The notes under the pieces: model-generated | What the model was told of the DNA's origin: nothing | The model's database searches: none | The model's input: the letters and a program-made list of their open reading frames with translations, nothing else | Position numbers and translations under genes: made by a program | Shown: piece by piece, positions 32,866-45,540 of the stretch | How positions within the stretch are numbered: the first letter of the stretch is position 1 | Layout: every line of letters starts with the position of its first letter | Source: Erinaceus europaeus | Taxonomy: Eukaryota > Chordata > Mammalia > Eulipotyphla > Erinaceidae | Direction of reading: 5' to 3' | DNA: 64,000 nucleotides | Assembly: GCF_950295315.1 (NCBI RefSeq) | Contig: NC_080179.1 | Span: 77,080,303 to 77,144,302, forward strand

Positions 32866-33175
32866 CCATGCTAAGTCTGTAACTGCAAGCAATATTATGG
32901 AACAATGAAAGCTGTCAAATATTAGTCACAGATATACTGGCTCTTAGAATCATAAGCTGGATATTTTTCTTTTTATGCAAACTAAAGCTTTTGAGTGAAT
33001 TGTAGCTAGGATCCAATATAAGAAAAGTTGGTTCTTTGAAGTAGAAGCCAACTAGAAATCATATCCTAGTTCTCATAACATGGGAACAATATATGAGGGA
33101 AGAGTAATCTTAACGCTCAGTCACAGGATGATTGTTGCTAGGGTTACCTCCACCGGAGTTCTATTCACAGACTAG

Positions 33176-33227
33176 AGAAATATGCTAACTCATGTGACTA
33201 CAGAAATATGCTAACTCATGTGACTTT
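33176..33227. repeat. Short tandem duplication
   Basis: AGAAATATGCTAACTCATGT is followed four bases later by another copy of the same block. Confidence 0.85.
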
Positions 33228-34504
33228 TTTCTAGGAAGAAAAATCAACTAAGACTAGGTATGTCAACTGTGATATATTCCAGGAAATGCCACTAGCATTG
33301 AACCCATTTATTTATTTATACTGAGAGGATGGCGGGCCAAAGAACTAGGGGAGTGAGCATTTGATTCTATCAGTGCTACTTCTATTTTGTCCAAGACACT
33401 GAAGAGCTCTTGGAGAATACACTATACTTATCTTCCCAAATCCAGTGATGCCATAATGAAATGCTTATATTACCCATAAGTGGATAACTTTCACCAAGGG
33501 CATAGAAAAACATGGCGGCAATGAAGGAACTTTTCTTTACCACAGAACCACTTGTTAAACATTGGCATATGACACACTCAGAGCTCTTGATACTATGTCC
33601 AGTCAGGACCATCTATAGGTCACTACTTCACTAAATGAACACTTGCTAGTCACTGCCTTGTTTGATGTGGATTCTTGTGTCTTTCTACATCGTCTATGCC
33701 TTTATCTGCATGTTAATTCACATAAGCACTATTTTTCTCATGCACTCAATTGCAAGGGAAGTCAGCATAACATACGCAATCTATTCATGAGGTGTATAAC
33801 AAGGACAGCATTAGTCTCTGGTCAGATAAATTCACTTTGACATGGATTGGCTTCCTGGTTATGTGCCTAGACTACTAAGGGCTACAGACTGTGGGGACTG
33901 AATCCTCACAGATCTCTTCTGTTCTGAATAAATACCTTGTGAGTGCAGACACTGCCTGGTGCACAGAGTCACAGTGACCTTCTCTGGAGCAAAAGACACT
34001 TTTTTTTTTTTGTTTTGCTTGACCAATAAAGTTAATACAAAGTTTCCCTCTGGGTAGATTTTTGCTTTGCTATGAAAATATGGAGGTTTCTGAAGTTAGG
34101 AACCTGATGAAAATGCTCCGGGTAGCATCTGTTCATCTTGGCCTACAACCATTTTCCTTGCATGTGATTTGCAGGATAAAAAGATGACAGAAACACAAAG
34201 TCTCTGTTACTTTCTTTGCCATGAGAGCCTTGGTTTCTGATCTAGTATCTAATGTCTTCTGCTGCAAAACCATAGTAGGTTAACATGCCAGTCAGTAGCA
34301 TAAAATGTCAGACCCTTCAAATATGTTGACATACAAGCAAATTTATTCTGAGTCTTACAGGGACATATAAGTTTGTTGGGTTAGACAAGTGATGATTTAT
34401 CCAAGCTTTTTATTTTATATCAAAAAAGGAGCCTCAGACATGAAAGTTGTTTCCATAAGCATTATGCTTCGCATTGAATTAACTTTTTGCTTTTTCTTGT
34501 TATT

Positions 34505-34745
34505 ATCCTTAGAGAGAGAGAGAGAGGGACAGGGAGAGGGAGAGAGAGGGAGAGGGAGAGGAAGAGGGAGAGGGAAAAGGAGAGGAAGAGGAAGAGGGAG
34601 AGAACGAGAGAGGGAGAGGGAGAGAGGGAGAGAGGGAGAGAGGGAGAGAGGGAGAGAGGGAGAGAGGGAGAGAGGGAGAGAGGGAGAGAGGGAGAGAGGG
34701 AGAGAGGGAGTGAGGGAGTGAGGGAGTGAGGGAGAGGGAGAGAGA
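34505..34745. repeat. GAGAGG/GGGAGAGA polypurine tract inside a SINE-like unit
   Basis: About 240 bp of GA-rich repeat. It is followed by GAAGCTCCTTTCAGTGTGAC and ACTTGAGCAAACCAGAGCAA to CACCAGACC (34745-34845), a head-like SINE remnant in antisense. The tract therefore replaced the SINE body. Confidence 0.9.
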
Positions 34746-35059
34746 AAATAGCATTGAAGCTCCTTTCAGTGTGACGGTGACTAGGATGGAACTTGAGCAA
34801 ACCAGAGCAATGTCCAAGTGAGTTATTTCACCAGACCAGCATTGAGACTTGCTACAAATATATTTTATGCCATAAAGCCCCCATTCTTGACTATTCCATG
34901 GAAGTACTAATCATCTAATTAGTGGTGAGCAGCAAATTTAAGGACTGACACTCAAAAAATCATGAGTTACAAAGTTAATCAGTTTAGTTAGACAAAAACG
35001 TAGTAGGGTAAATGTTTTCTTGCTTAGTATAACAAATTATACCAAACATTTCTTTCTGT

Positions 35060-35245
35060 TATAGTCACCAGGGCTCCACCACTCTGGACCAACATTTGAG
35101 ATAGAAAGCGAGAGTGGAAGATATACCACAAACCAAAACCTCCCAGGTGCTGCAGTACTCTCACACGGTGTGACAGAGGCTTGAACCTACATCAAGCACG
35201 TAGCATAGCGGACACCCTCCTGGGTGAGCTCTCTCACCAGCCCTG
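35060..35245 (-). repeat. Old SINE, antisense
   Basis: CACCAGGGCTCCACCACTCT, AGAAAGCGAGAGTGGAAGAT, GAGGCTTGAACCTACATC, TGAGCTCTCTCACCAGCCC. Confidence 0.6.
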
Positions 35246-35413
35246 ATCATTTCTTTCATCTAGTCAGTACTAACACATAACTTGGTAATGCCCTCCGCTC
35301 TGCTGTATAGTCCTTGTTAGCAATAGCTTCTCAAGTAAGAGTCATCATTTCTATGTCAGAGATGAGTAGGTGGTAATTTAGAAAAAAGTTAAACTGTGTA
35401 AAAAGTTAATACT

Positions 35414-35448
35414 GCTATACGAGTGTTTTTTATAAACACTCATATAGC
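35414..35448. repeat. 15-bp inverted repeat with one mismatch at an L1 boundary
   Basis: GCTATACGAGTGTTT, loop TTTAT, AAACACTCATATAGC; 14 of 15 positions pair. It abuts the 5' end of the L1 3'-UTR copy that starts near 35448. Confidence 0.85.
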
Positions 35449-35970
35449 TACAGGCCCTGTGGAATTTAACTAAAATATGCCTATTAGCTAGCTACAAAAT
35501 GGAGAACCCCCCCAACTCTTCATCTGCACTATTCCAGCCTTTAGGTCCATGATTGTTCAACAATCTGTTTGGCTTTGTATGTGAATTCTCTTTTCCACCA
35601 CCAGGTTCCAGATGCTACCATGATGCCGACCAGATTTCCCTGGGCAGACAACCCCACCCATGTGTCCTGGAGCTCCGCTTGCCCAGAGCCCTGCCCCACT
35701 AGGGAAAGAGAGAGGCAGGCTGGGAGTATGGATCCACCTGTCAACGCCCATGTTCAGCAGGGAAGCAGTGACAGAAGCCAGACCTCCTCCCCACCTTCTG
35801 CATCCCACAGTGACCCTGGGTCCATACTCCCAGAGGGATGGAGAATAGGAAAGCTACCAGGGGAGAGGATGGGATACGGAGTTCTGGTGGTGGGAACTGT
35901 GTGGAGCTGTACCCCTCTTATCCAGTGGTTTTCTCAATGTTTCCTTTTTATAAATAAAAAAATTTATAAA
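35448..35970 (+). repeat. L1 3' UTR, well preserved, 5' truncated
   Basis: Closely matches 44700-45200: CCCCCAACTCTTCATCTGC, GGTTCCAGATGCTACCATGA, GGAGTATGGATCCACCTGTC, GGAGTTCTGGTGGTGGGAAC, then an AATAAAAAAATTTATAAAA tail. Some frames here are open by chance; this is non-coding L1 3' sequence. Confidence 0.8.
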
Positions 35971-36009
35971 AGGTTACTACTGCTGCTGAGTAGCAGGGAG
36001 TTGACTCAG

Positions 36010-36190
36010 GAAGATAACTCAAACAAATATAAAGCGGAGTTGTGGGTCAGAAAAACAGCTCCCTCGGACAGTGTGGTGCTTTGCCATGAGCACAACCCAA
36101 GTCTGAGCCTGACCTCCAGCAAATTAAAGAAAGCTTTGGGGCTGTGCTCTCTTTCCGCCTCTCTGTCCTCAAAGGAAAAAGAAGAAAAGA
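36010..36190 (+). repeat. SINE, sense
   Basis: GCGGAGTTGTGGGTCAGAAA head, CCCAAGTCTGAGCCTGACC, CTTTGGGGCTGTGCTCTCTT, A-rich end. Confidence 0.6.
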
Positions 36191-36349
36191 ATCAGTGGTT
36201 TTTGTGAACTTTTAACAAAACAAAAGAGAAGAGAGAAAGGCAAATATAAGAATATAAAAATAATAGCTTGAAGCTACTTAGCATATTTATTTAGCCCTGT
36301 TTTTTCTTACGAGACTGACTTAACCTCATCTTCATACTTATTTATTTAA

Positions 36350-36510
36350 TCAAATTATTTTTTATTTTACTTTATTTTTATTTGCTACCAGAACACTGCT
36401 CAGTTCTGGTCAATGGTGCTGCTAGGGGTTAAACCTGAGGCTTTGGAGCCTCAGGCATGGAAGTGTTTTGCATGACCAAAATGTCATATTTCCAGACCCT
36501 CATTGCTACA
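36350..36510 (-). repeat. Old SINE, antisense
   Basis: TTTGCTACCAGAACACTGCT, AGGGGTTAAACCTGAGGC, GAAGTGTTTTGCATGACCAA; same family as 18185-18325. Confidence 0.6.
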
Positions 36511-38349
36511 TTTCATGTGGATTCTCTCTCCTGCTCACTGTCCAGAATTCACCCCTGCTCAGGTCATTTCCTTTGCCCTACGTTATCATTCCTTATGTTC
36601 ATAGAGCACCTTATATATGACATGCTCTACTTATGTGTATTTTTACTATCGTCTGTTACTTCTTCTACAATTCTGACTCTGCAAGGAGCAGTGATCTTTG
36701 TACCCAAGGGCTTGGTACATGGTTGTTTAATAAATAAAACTGGGAAGAAAAAATAAGTGAAAAAAATTTAACTGTTCAATGATAAGAATTAATGACTGGA
36801 TTCTTTGATGGTAGGTAATTCATAACTGTTTTACACATCTTACTTCATTTAGTCTATTTCATATAAACTGAATATATGAAATAGAAATAATGTTATCTTT
36901 ATTCTACATTTGAGCATATTGCAAAACAGAGATTTTAAAGGTTTTTTTCTCCCAGCATCAAGCCACTAGCAGTCAGAGTTGAAAACTTAAGATGTAGAAA
37001 GGGATGGTAAGCGAATAATGTCAATAGAAGGAAGGGTAATATTACAGGACCACAAAAAAGAAGACAATCTTCATCTATAAATATGTCTGGGGTGTGGACA
37101 TACTGAAGAGGTAGAACTCCTGCCTTGCAAAATTTTGGAGAGTTGACACAAACACTACTGTGCCATGGGATCCTGCTCTATAGTCTGAAGAGAGTCCTTG
37201 GAAAGGAGATTACGCACAGGTGCCAAGCCACACCTGGGTGCCTATGACTGGGGAGACTAACTCTTGGTTTAAGACCTTCTTCACCTTACCTTGGATGGAG
37301 CGTAAAGGAATCAGGTCAATTGAAAATAGCCAGAAGAAGAATGAATGTAGGGTGATCTCTCTTACGGACAGACACTGAGCAAGAAGACAAGAGGAGACAC
37401 AAAGCAGAACCTGGACTGTGCTCCGTGTATCGCACCAAAGTGAAGGGCTCTGAGTAGGCTGGGGGCTGGGGGGCTTAAGCCTCGGTGCGTAATGATGGAG
37501 GGAGACCTAGGCTGAGGGTGAGTGTTTTGCAGACACCTAACGTTAGGGTGACAATTTTTACCCATGTGCCAGCAACTGTACTTCCTGCAAATAATTAATC
37601 CTCACCAATGAAAAGGAATATATATAGAGACTATATATATTGCTTTAAATTTATTCAGTCATATTCCTTGCTTGAATTCATCAATAAATCTAGAAATATA
37701 AAAGAAAAATCTATGATTCTTTCAGAATGATGACCACAGCTCTACATGAGAAACTTGTGGGCCAAAGGTACCTGCCGATTCCTGACTTGAGGTCTGGGTT
37801 ATGCACTCCAGCTTCTCTATGAGACAGTCAAAGGTGTAGGGCCCCCTGGCTGCTGATTTGTCCTTACAGACGGCCACTCTGGGTCCTGACATCCTCCCTC
37901 CCTCCCTCCCTCCTGGGTTTCTTTGTTTGAAGCCTTGCTCAGAGACCCTATCTAGGGGCTTCCAGGAGCTAGACATACAGGTATCAAGAGGAAAATTGGA
38001 AGATCTGTCTCCCTGCTCTGATTCCACTCTCTTCTCAAATACATGCATCACTCAGGGTCACCAGGAGAAGTGGAGCCTTTTGTTCCGGGACATTCTATAG
38101 CACCAAGTCCCCTCTATTTGCACCAATTCACATGTGCCTCCCTCTGTGCTTGGTGGGCCCAGCAGGACAAGAAGAGCTTCTCCTGCCTCCAGCTGTCATC
38201 TCTGACTTAGATCATTGCGGTAAGTGATCAATACCTTGACAATTGCCTCTCAGGCTTATTGTTTTAATCAGCTTTTCCGGGCAACAAGAAGCTTGTCTTC
38301 CTTTCTGTGCCTAAGCTGAGGTCCTGACAGTAGTAAAGACAGGAACTAA

Positions 38350-38605
38350 CTGGGTGGTGGTACACCCAATAGAAGACACCTGTTAGCATGCACGAGGGCC
38401 TGAGTTCAAAGCACGCGTACCCAGCTACCTGTAGGAGTGAGGCAGAGGGGGGTCGCACACGTGGTGGACCAGTGCTGTACGTGTCTCTCTTCCTCTCTCC
38501 CTCTCCATTTCTCTCTGTTTCTACAAGAAAAAAAATAAAGAAGAAAATGGCCACAGGGAGTGGTGTAGTCATGCAAGCACGGAGCCCCCGTGATAATTAA
38601 ATGAA
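38350..38605 (+). repeat. SINE, sense, long form
   Basis: GGTGGTACACCCAATAGAAG head, TGAGTTCAAAGCACGCG, CT-rich body, AAAAATAAAGAAGAAAATGG, and a degenerate 3' module (CACAGGGAGTGGTGTAGTCA). Confidence 0.7.
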
Positions 38606-38869
38606 AAATGATTTTTTAAACGAACATTAAAATGCAGAGAAAAATAACCTATTCTCAGTTGCTCCAAAAAGTCACACCAATTAATTAAAATAAAGAGAAT
38701 TATAAACTGAATCATCAGGTTTTGTGTCTTTTGGGACAAACATTGATAGAAGTGGGGTGATAATACTTAGTGAAGTAATAAAAGATATGCAAGATGATTT
38801 CTCGTGGGTTTTGCTCGTTACATGCAATGCAGAAGTAGCTGACAGAAACGGCGGGCAGTGGAGAGCCCC

Positions 38870-39015
38870 GAGTGCAAACTGTCTGCAGGATCCTGTGAGA
38901 ACTCCAGTGCTCGTTCTGGGGAGGGTACGGGACAGAACTTTGATGGTAGTTTTGGTGTGGAAATGGAATCTGTAATCTCACAATTTCATAGATCACTAAT
39001 AAACAATAAGATTCA
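38870..39015 (+). repeat. L1 3' terminal fragment
   Basis: GAACTCCAGTGCTCGTTCTG to GGGACAGAACTTTGATGGTA, GTGTGGAAATGGAATCTG, then AATAAACAATAAG. Confidence 0.5.
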
Positions 39016-39057
39016 GCTAATAAAAATGAAAACACAGTGAGAAACTGAATCATCACG

Positions 39058-39368
39058 GGAGCCGGGTGGTACCACAGCGAGCTAAGTGCACGTGGCGCAA
39101 AGCGCAAGAACAGGTGTAAGGATCCCGGTTTGAGCCCCCGGCTCCCCACCTGCAGGGGAGTCGCTTCACAGGTGGTGAAGCAGGTCTGCAGGTGTCTGTC
39201 TTTCTCTCCCCCTCTCTGTCTTCCCTCCTCTCTCCATTTCTCTCTGTCCTGTCCAACAACAACAATAATAACTATAACAATGAAAAACAACAAGGGCAAC
39301 TAAAGGGAATATATAAATATATTAATAAATATATTTTACTATAAATAAACATCAAAAATTAAAAAAAA
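39058..39368 (+). repeat. tRNA-derived SINE with target duplication
   Basis: Complete head (GGGAGCCGGGTGGTACCACA), B box GGTTTGAGCCCC, body and tail. Flanked by AAACTGAATCATCAC (39042-39056) and AAATTGAATCATCAT (39369 onward). Confidence 0.88.
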
Positions 39369-40044
39369 GAAATTGAATCATCATCACTGACTGCAATTAC
39401 AGTAAAAATGCAAATAGTAATATTTATAGTTTTACTGTTAGCCAGGCATAAGGTATGATAATTAGCCATCTGAAAGAAAAATGAAGCTAAGTTTTACTCA
39501 TCGTTAACATATTTGAAAAAATGAGGACATAATGCCAGTGGAAGGACTGTTTAGTCAGCTCCTTGACTCTTGAAACACGTAAACTGTGACATATTAATGG
39601 ATGATTATGGTAATTCAGGGGAAATATGGAACACTGCAGAAGAGGATGAAACGGAAAACCAGGAGTTCACTAGCTGGGAGCTATCAGTCAGCTAGGAGAA
39701 TAACTTACTGTAGTGGGAAATCTCAGGAGTATGGCTTCACGCCTGTCTGACCACTGAACCTACCACTAGAATCCCAGTGCTTATCAGCCTATCAGATGGT
39801 TGACCCAACGTGTGTGTTGACTCTCTCTAGGTCTTGTTTCCGTCGCCTCCACAGCACGTAAAGTCAGCTGGTAATTAATTCTAGGATGGCTTATTGATGT
39901 CTCTCTGTAATCTCTATCTGCAGTATAGTGTAATTCCCAGCAAGGTAGTACCTTGGCCTGATTGGGATAGTGACCCTGGACCCAGAAACAGTGGCTGAAA
40001 CGATGAAGGAGGATTATAATTCTTGGCTGAAGAAAAGAATGAGA

Positions 40045-40172
40045 AATTCTCCAGTGCTATCAAGGGAGGGGACTGGATATGGAGTTCTGGTAGAGGAAAT
40101 TGTATGGAAATGTAACCCTTTATCCTATAGTCTTGTCACTATTTCCATTTTATAATTAAAATTTTAAAAAAG
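40045..40172 (+). repeat. L1 3' terminal fragment
   Basis: GGGACTGGATATGGAGTTCT, TTTATCCTATAGTCTTGTCA, CATTTTATAATTAAAATTTT; matches the last 120 bases of the copies at 35850 and 45090. Confidence 0.65.
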
Positions 40173-40281
40173 AAATGAAAAAAAAAATTCTCCAGGGGCT
40201 AGCAGAGAGCCACTGTAGCGTGTGAGCAAGAAAGTGTGAACAAATTGTTCACATACACAATGCCCTTCCATGAAAATATAG

Positions 40282-40472
40282 TTAGGGAGCCGGGCAGTGA
40301 CAGAGCTGGTAGAGTGCACACCTTACCATGGGCCAAGGACCCAGGTTCAAGTCCCTCGCCCCACCTTCATTCAGAAGCTTCATGAGTTTCCCTCTCTTCT
40401 CCCCTTCTCAATTTCTCTGCCTCTATCTAGATAATAGATAAATAATAAAAAAAACGCTTTAATATTTTTGAA
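40282..40472 (+). repeat. Short-form SINE, sense
   Basis: GGGAGCCGGGCAGTGACAGA head, B box CAGGTTCAAGTCCC, CTCTGCCTCTATCTAGATAA and an AAAT-rich tail. Confidence 0.75.
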
Positions 40473-40689
40473 AAAGAAAATACAGTTAGACTCACAGGAG
40501 ATTAAAAAGTGCACAGGGAAGAGAAATCCACAGTAACTGGCACTAGGAATTAAATTTCCATTAAGAAATGGCTCGGGAAATATTTACCATTAGGAAGCAA
40601 GTCTGGAAGCAGCTAACCACATTAGCAGAGTCTTAGCCCCTAGGGAACAGGTAAGAAAACTGTGACTAATAGAGAAAACAATAAAGTAT

Positions 40690-40825
40690 AAAATGTGATT
40701 ACATAGGGAAAGAAGAGGAGGAGAAAAGGGAGAGGAAGGGAGAAGAAGAGAGTTGGAGAAGAGGAGGAGAAGGAAGTGGAAGAGAAGGTAGAAAAGGAAA
40801 TGGAGGAGGAAGAGGAAGATAAGAA
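40690..40825. repeat. GA-rich imperfect purine tract
   Basis: Mixed GGAGAA, GAAGAG and GGAAG units without a clean period. Confidence 0.75.
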
Positions 40826-41104
40826 GAAAAGAAAACTTATTTTTAAAGAATTAAGTTTCATCAGTAAAACAAACTCAACCTTAGCTATTTTGCTAAAAAA
40901 ATAAGGAGATGTGAGTGGGAGAGAAATCACATCCAGCTGAAGTGCGTTGAAGATTTAAGACCATATGGGCAAAGGGAACTCCTCCAAGGAAGATGGATTT
41001 CCTCTGAAGAGGAGGCCACACGTGGAGGCAAAGGCTTTGGCTTCAGGCTGAGTCCTGAGGAGGCCATTTAACTGCTGTTTTAGCATCAGATCAGTGAGCA
41101 GCGG

Positions 41105-41412
41105 CCTGGGAGCGGACGCAGTGACGAGCACACTGGATATGGTAGCGTGAAGTCCTGGGTTCTGTCCTTCCCATTACATGTCCCAGAAGGATGCTGCAGT
41201 TCTCTCTCTCATTGATTAATTAATTAATTAGCTAGTTAATTAATTAATTGGGGGCTAGCTTGGACAGTGTACTGATCTTCCATGAGACTGACCCAGACTC
41301 AAGCTTGCCCCCCTCATGAAAGAAGTCTCTGCGCTATGGTCTCTCTCCCTTTCTCTCTCTCTCTCTCTTGCTCTCTCCCTCCCCCCACCTCATTATCTGA
41401 AAAAAAAAATTC
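41105..41412 (+). repeat. Two adjacent SINE-like units
   Basis: First unit: CCTGGGAGCGGACGCAGTGA, GGGTTCTGTCCTTCCC, then (ATTA)n to 41250. Second unit: GGGGGCTAGCTTGGACAGTG, CCAGACTCAAGCTTGCCC, CT-rich body with (TC)n near 41355, ending before an A run. Confidence 0.6.
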
Positions 41413-41869
41413 CCCAGAGTAGTCAAGCTACGGTGATGACAAGGGCAAAAATAAATATTTTAATACTAATAAACAGCTTTATTTAATAGGCTCAGAGTCA
41501 GGCATCCATGTTTTAATTCTATCTACAGTTGTAATTACAAGGATTAGATAAACAGATATTTGCAAATTACCTCCCACATAATGCCTTCAAAATAAGAGCA
41601 GTTTGCTTCATTCCATCATAAAACATTCCAATGAATCCCCTCCTTCAAATTTACATAGACATCACAAATAGTAGATAATATTCCTTCCTACATATAGTGA
41701 CTAATTAGTTGCCTGTTTCTAGTATGTAAGTACAGGTATTTAACTTTTATTTCAACCAAAAGATGATTGAGCAAATTTTAAGTTTATTTCAAATAAGACT
41801 AGTGTTTTGTTTTCAAATGTAATTCGAATTAACATCAATTCTTAAAATAGTTTTGATTTATTTTTATTT

Positions 41870-42250
41870 TACAGGACAGAGTGAAATTGAGAGAGGGCCA
41901 AAAGTGCCCAGTGGGGAAAATAAAATTTCTTTAACAAATGGTTTTGGGTTAATTGGACAAAAATCACCAAAAGAAAAATGACCATCCCAGAAAACTCTGC
42001 CCAGAACCCATGACCAATGCAACTCTCAGTCATGGTAACCTGGCCAGTGGCACAATGGAAAAAAGGAATTGGGCTCTTAAATATGAGGTCTCCATGCCAG
42101 TTAGAGAAACCAGTGCCAGCAGAGAAGCAATTAGAGAAACCAGACCTTCCGCCTTCTGCATCCCATAAAGAATCTGGATCCATAATTCCAGAGGGAGATA
42201 AATGTTAGGAGGAAATTACCAGAGGGCTCTGAACTCTAATCCCATAAGGA
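41870..42250 (+). repeat. L1-derived fragment
   Basis: Contains GAACCCATGACCAATGCAAC and CAGTGGCACAATGGAAAAAA, shared with 43330-43395 of the longer L1 copy, then the 3'-UTR landmarks CCTTCCGCCTTCTGCATCCC and CATAATTCCAGAGGGA. Internally rearranged relative to that copy. Confidence 0.6.
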
Positions 42251-42274
42251 CCCAGAGAGAGAAGAGGAAAAGGA

Positions 42275-42460
42275 GAGATGAAAGAAGGAGGAGGAGGAGG
42301 ACAAGGAGGAGGAGGAGGAGGAGGAGGAGGAGGAGGTGGAGGAGGAGGAGGAGGAGGAGGAGGAGGAGGAGGAGGAGGAGGAGGAGGAGGAGGAGAAGAA
42401 GAAGAAGAAGAAGAAGAAGAAGAAGAAGAAGAAGAAGAAGAAGAAGAAGAAGAAGAAGAA
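42275..42460. repeat. GGA tract running into a pure GAA tract
   Basis: About 38 GGA triplets with few interruptions (GGACAAGGAGGA, GGTGGA) followed at about 42392-42460 by about 23 uninterrupted GAA triplets. It lies inside an L1-like copy. Long uninterrupted reading frames here are compositional. Confidence 0.95.
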
Positions 42461-43079
42461 ATAAAGGAAGAAGAGTCTAAAGTAGTAGGCATGACTTAGA
42501 AAGGAAGAGAAGGGCCATAGAAAACTGGGCATATCTGTATATTTTACAGAAATATAGTCAACCAGATATATGGGATATTGGCAAAAGTGCTGTAGTTTCC
42601 AGTGGACTAATGGAGACACAGAACTCTGATCAGAACAATGTGAAATTATACCTCTGTTTTCTTATAATTCTGTAAATCAATGATTAAATCACCAATAAAA
42701 ATATTATGAAAGAAGAAGAATCATTCTTCTGCATATTTGCAATATATTTGTGTAGAATTTGGGAATATCAAAACAGTATTTTTTTTTAAAAAAATGCAGT
42801 CTAAAGAAGTTCAAATTAATGGATAGATTCATAGATCAAGTGCTTTTTAAGAAAAGAACGAAGAAGTTAAAAAAAAGAGAAGTTTTTATATTAGCTATCA
42901 CCAACTAATTAAATACAATTTATCTGTCATAATAGGAAATCATTTTCTTGGGCATTAACTTGTATTATTTTAATATATTAATAAGTTAGCAATAGAATGA
43001 ATGTACAGTAATTAAATTATTATGAGATATTCTCTTTAGAAAAAAATAGGCATTGATTATATAATCTGTGTCATACAAT

Positions 43080-45210
43080 GAACTCTGTAAAAGTCAAAAT
43101 ATGGAAGTGCTTCATTCTACCTGAGCTTTTCTATTTGAAAGAAAAGTGCTTCAAGAGGAAAAATGGAAAAAAGAAGAAAAGACAAAAAGAAGGAACTTAT
43201 ACCTTCAGAGACTCACAAAATTTGTTAATGGCTTTAGGGATTTCAAATGGAGAAACCTCTACCGTTTTCAAACACATGATATCAAGAAGAAAAAAAAGTG
43301 AGGTCTTTGACCCTCCCGGAGAACTCTATCCAGAATCCATGACCAATACAACTTTAAGTCATAGTGACCTGGTCAATGGCACAATGGAAAAGAAAGATTG
43401 GGCTCTTAGATTAGACCACCACCTAACACCATGCACAACAATAACCTCGAAATGGATCAGAGTTTCGGATATCAGACCTGACACTATAAAACACATAGAC
43501 TAACTCGTCAGTGAAACATTTCAGGACATTGATAGATAGAAAAGACATACTTGGGCACTTCACTCCATGGGCAAGGGAACCAAGAATGAAGAGATGCGAT
43601 TATATAAAATTGAAAAGTTTTTACACATCAACAGAAAATTCCATAAGGATAAACGTGAAACCCAGCAGGTGAGAAAATATATTTGCATACTACACTTCAG
43701 ACAAGTGGTTGATATCAAACATCTATAAATAACACATAAATATAAACAAAAAGAAAAATAACAAACCAATATAAAGTGGGCAGAAGATATGAATAGACAA
43801 TTCTCTAAAGAAGAGATACACATGGCCCACAGGTTTATGTGGAAATGCTACAATTCACTCATCATCGGATAAATACAAATTAATACAACATTGAGATTTC
43901 ACCTCATATCTGTGATAATGGGCTTCATCATTAAAACAAGAGAAGGTAAGTGATGAAGAGGATGAAGAGAGAGAGGAACTCTACTACACTGTGGGTGGGA
44001 GTGAAAATCGTTGCCCCAGAGAAAAACAATATGGAGAATCCTTGAACAAATATAGATGCATCCATCAATTCTACCCCTAGGCATTTACCCCCCCCCCCAA
44101 TAAAATAACACTGATCCAAAGGGATAGATGCATCCCCATGTTCATAGATGCTTTATTCACAATAAGTTGGAAACAACCAAGATGCCCTATGACAAATGAC
44201 TGGAAAAAAAGTTATGGTACATATACTCAAGGAAGTACATGCAACTCAGCAACAAAAACTCAGCCAAAAAAGATGATATTATGTCCTTCTCGATAAAGTG
44301 ACTGGGTTTGGATATTATAGTGATGCAAGCCAGAAGGTAAAGGGCAAATATAGAATGGTTTTGCTCATGTACAGAATATAGAGTACTGAATATATGATAA
44401 AAGTTGTCAACCCTGTAGATCTGAGCTCACATTCTGTGCTCATGAGTAGGAATGTTCCAAGCTGCCCCAATGCAGAGGACACATAGGCTCCTAAGCTGAA
44501 TATGGGCCCCAGATCACATCAAATTGATGGGGTTTACAGTCAACAATATTTATACATATTTGGGAGCTACTCTTTTTCTTGATCCAGCTTTCTGGTCCTT
44601 TTTCCAGCCATAACAATCATCTCCCCCAGAGAATAACTTGGATCCACCTGCATTTCAGATTTCAGGCTCAGGGAAAAACAAACAAACAAACAAAAACTAG
44701 TATAGCCACAGGCTCTTTGGAATATAATGAAAATATGCCTACTAGCTATCTACAAAATGGAGATCCCCCCAACTCTTCATCTGCACTATTCCAGCCTTTA
44801 GGTTCATGATTAGTCAACAATTTGTTTGGCTTTGTATGTTAACTTTTTTTTCAGCCATGAGGTTCCAGATGCTACCATGACAGGCAACCCCACCAATGTG
44901 TCCTGGAGCTCCGATTCCCAAGAGCCCTTCCCCACTAGGGAAAGAGAGAGGCAGGCTGGGAGTATGGATCCACCTGTCAACACCCATGTTCAGCGGGGAA
45001 ACAGTTACAGAAGCCAGAACTCCCACCTTCTGCATCCCACAGTGACCCTGGGTCCATACTCCCAGAGGGATAAAGAACAGGAAAGCTATCAGGGGAGGGG
45101 ATGGGATATGGAGTTCTGGTGGTGGGAATTGTGTGGAGTTGTTCCCCTGCTATCCTATGGTTTTGTCAATGTTTCCTTTTCATAAAATTAAAAAAATAAT
45201 AAAGAAATTC
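43080..45210 (+). mobile_element. LINE-1 3' half (ORF2 C-terminal relic plus 3' UTR)
   Basis: An ORF2-like segment includes LDHHLTPCTTITSKWIR and RPDTIKHID (about 43405-43500), then broken frames. Typical L1 end landmarks follow: GGAAACAACCAAGATGCCC and CAACTCAGCAACAAAAA. Then comes a 3' UTR (44380-45200) ending GGAGTTCTGGTGGTGGGAAT and an A-rich tail. ORF2 is inactivated by multiple stops. Together with 27911-30700 it shows the same LINE family at both ends, but they are separate insertions. Confidence 0.85.
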
Positions 45211-45540
45211 AATCTATATCTAAGACTGTGGGAGAACTATGGTGATCGTCTATGGTGGTGGGGATGTGGATGCAGACCTTTGTGGATGGGAGTGATGAGA
45301 AAAACACAAAAGACTATACTGTAAATAAAAAATAAAGTAAAATAATAAATAACTGAAGCCCCATGACCAGCTCAGCTTCTAGGAGTTGGGTAGCAAGATA
45401 AATCCTGCCCAAATTCAATATCCATGGCCATCGATTAGCAGATGTTGTATACCATTCTTCTAATCAACTGTTAACAACTAGGACAAAATCATAAGAATGC
45501 CCCAAATCACAAGTTAGACTTATTAAGAAAGTTGTGTAGT

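Noticed and set aside
35569..36207. 212-codon open frame on the plus strand
   Set aside because: Lies wholly in an L1 3' UTR copy and an adjoining SINE; other copies of the same sequence have stops in this frame.
37780..37850. Possible UNC13C exon on the minus strand (peptide around RGPYTFDCLIEKLECITQ)
   Set aside because: The frame is open and looks protein-like, but the acceptor CAGCAGCCAG has no pyrimidine tract and the donor GTACCT is weak. The flanking exons already join in phase without it. Worth a junction-read check only.
42202..42619. Arg-, Gly-, Glu- or Ser-rich open frames
   Set aside because: Compositional product of the GGA/GAA triplet tract.
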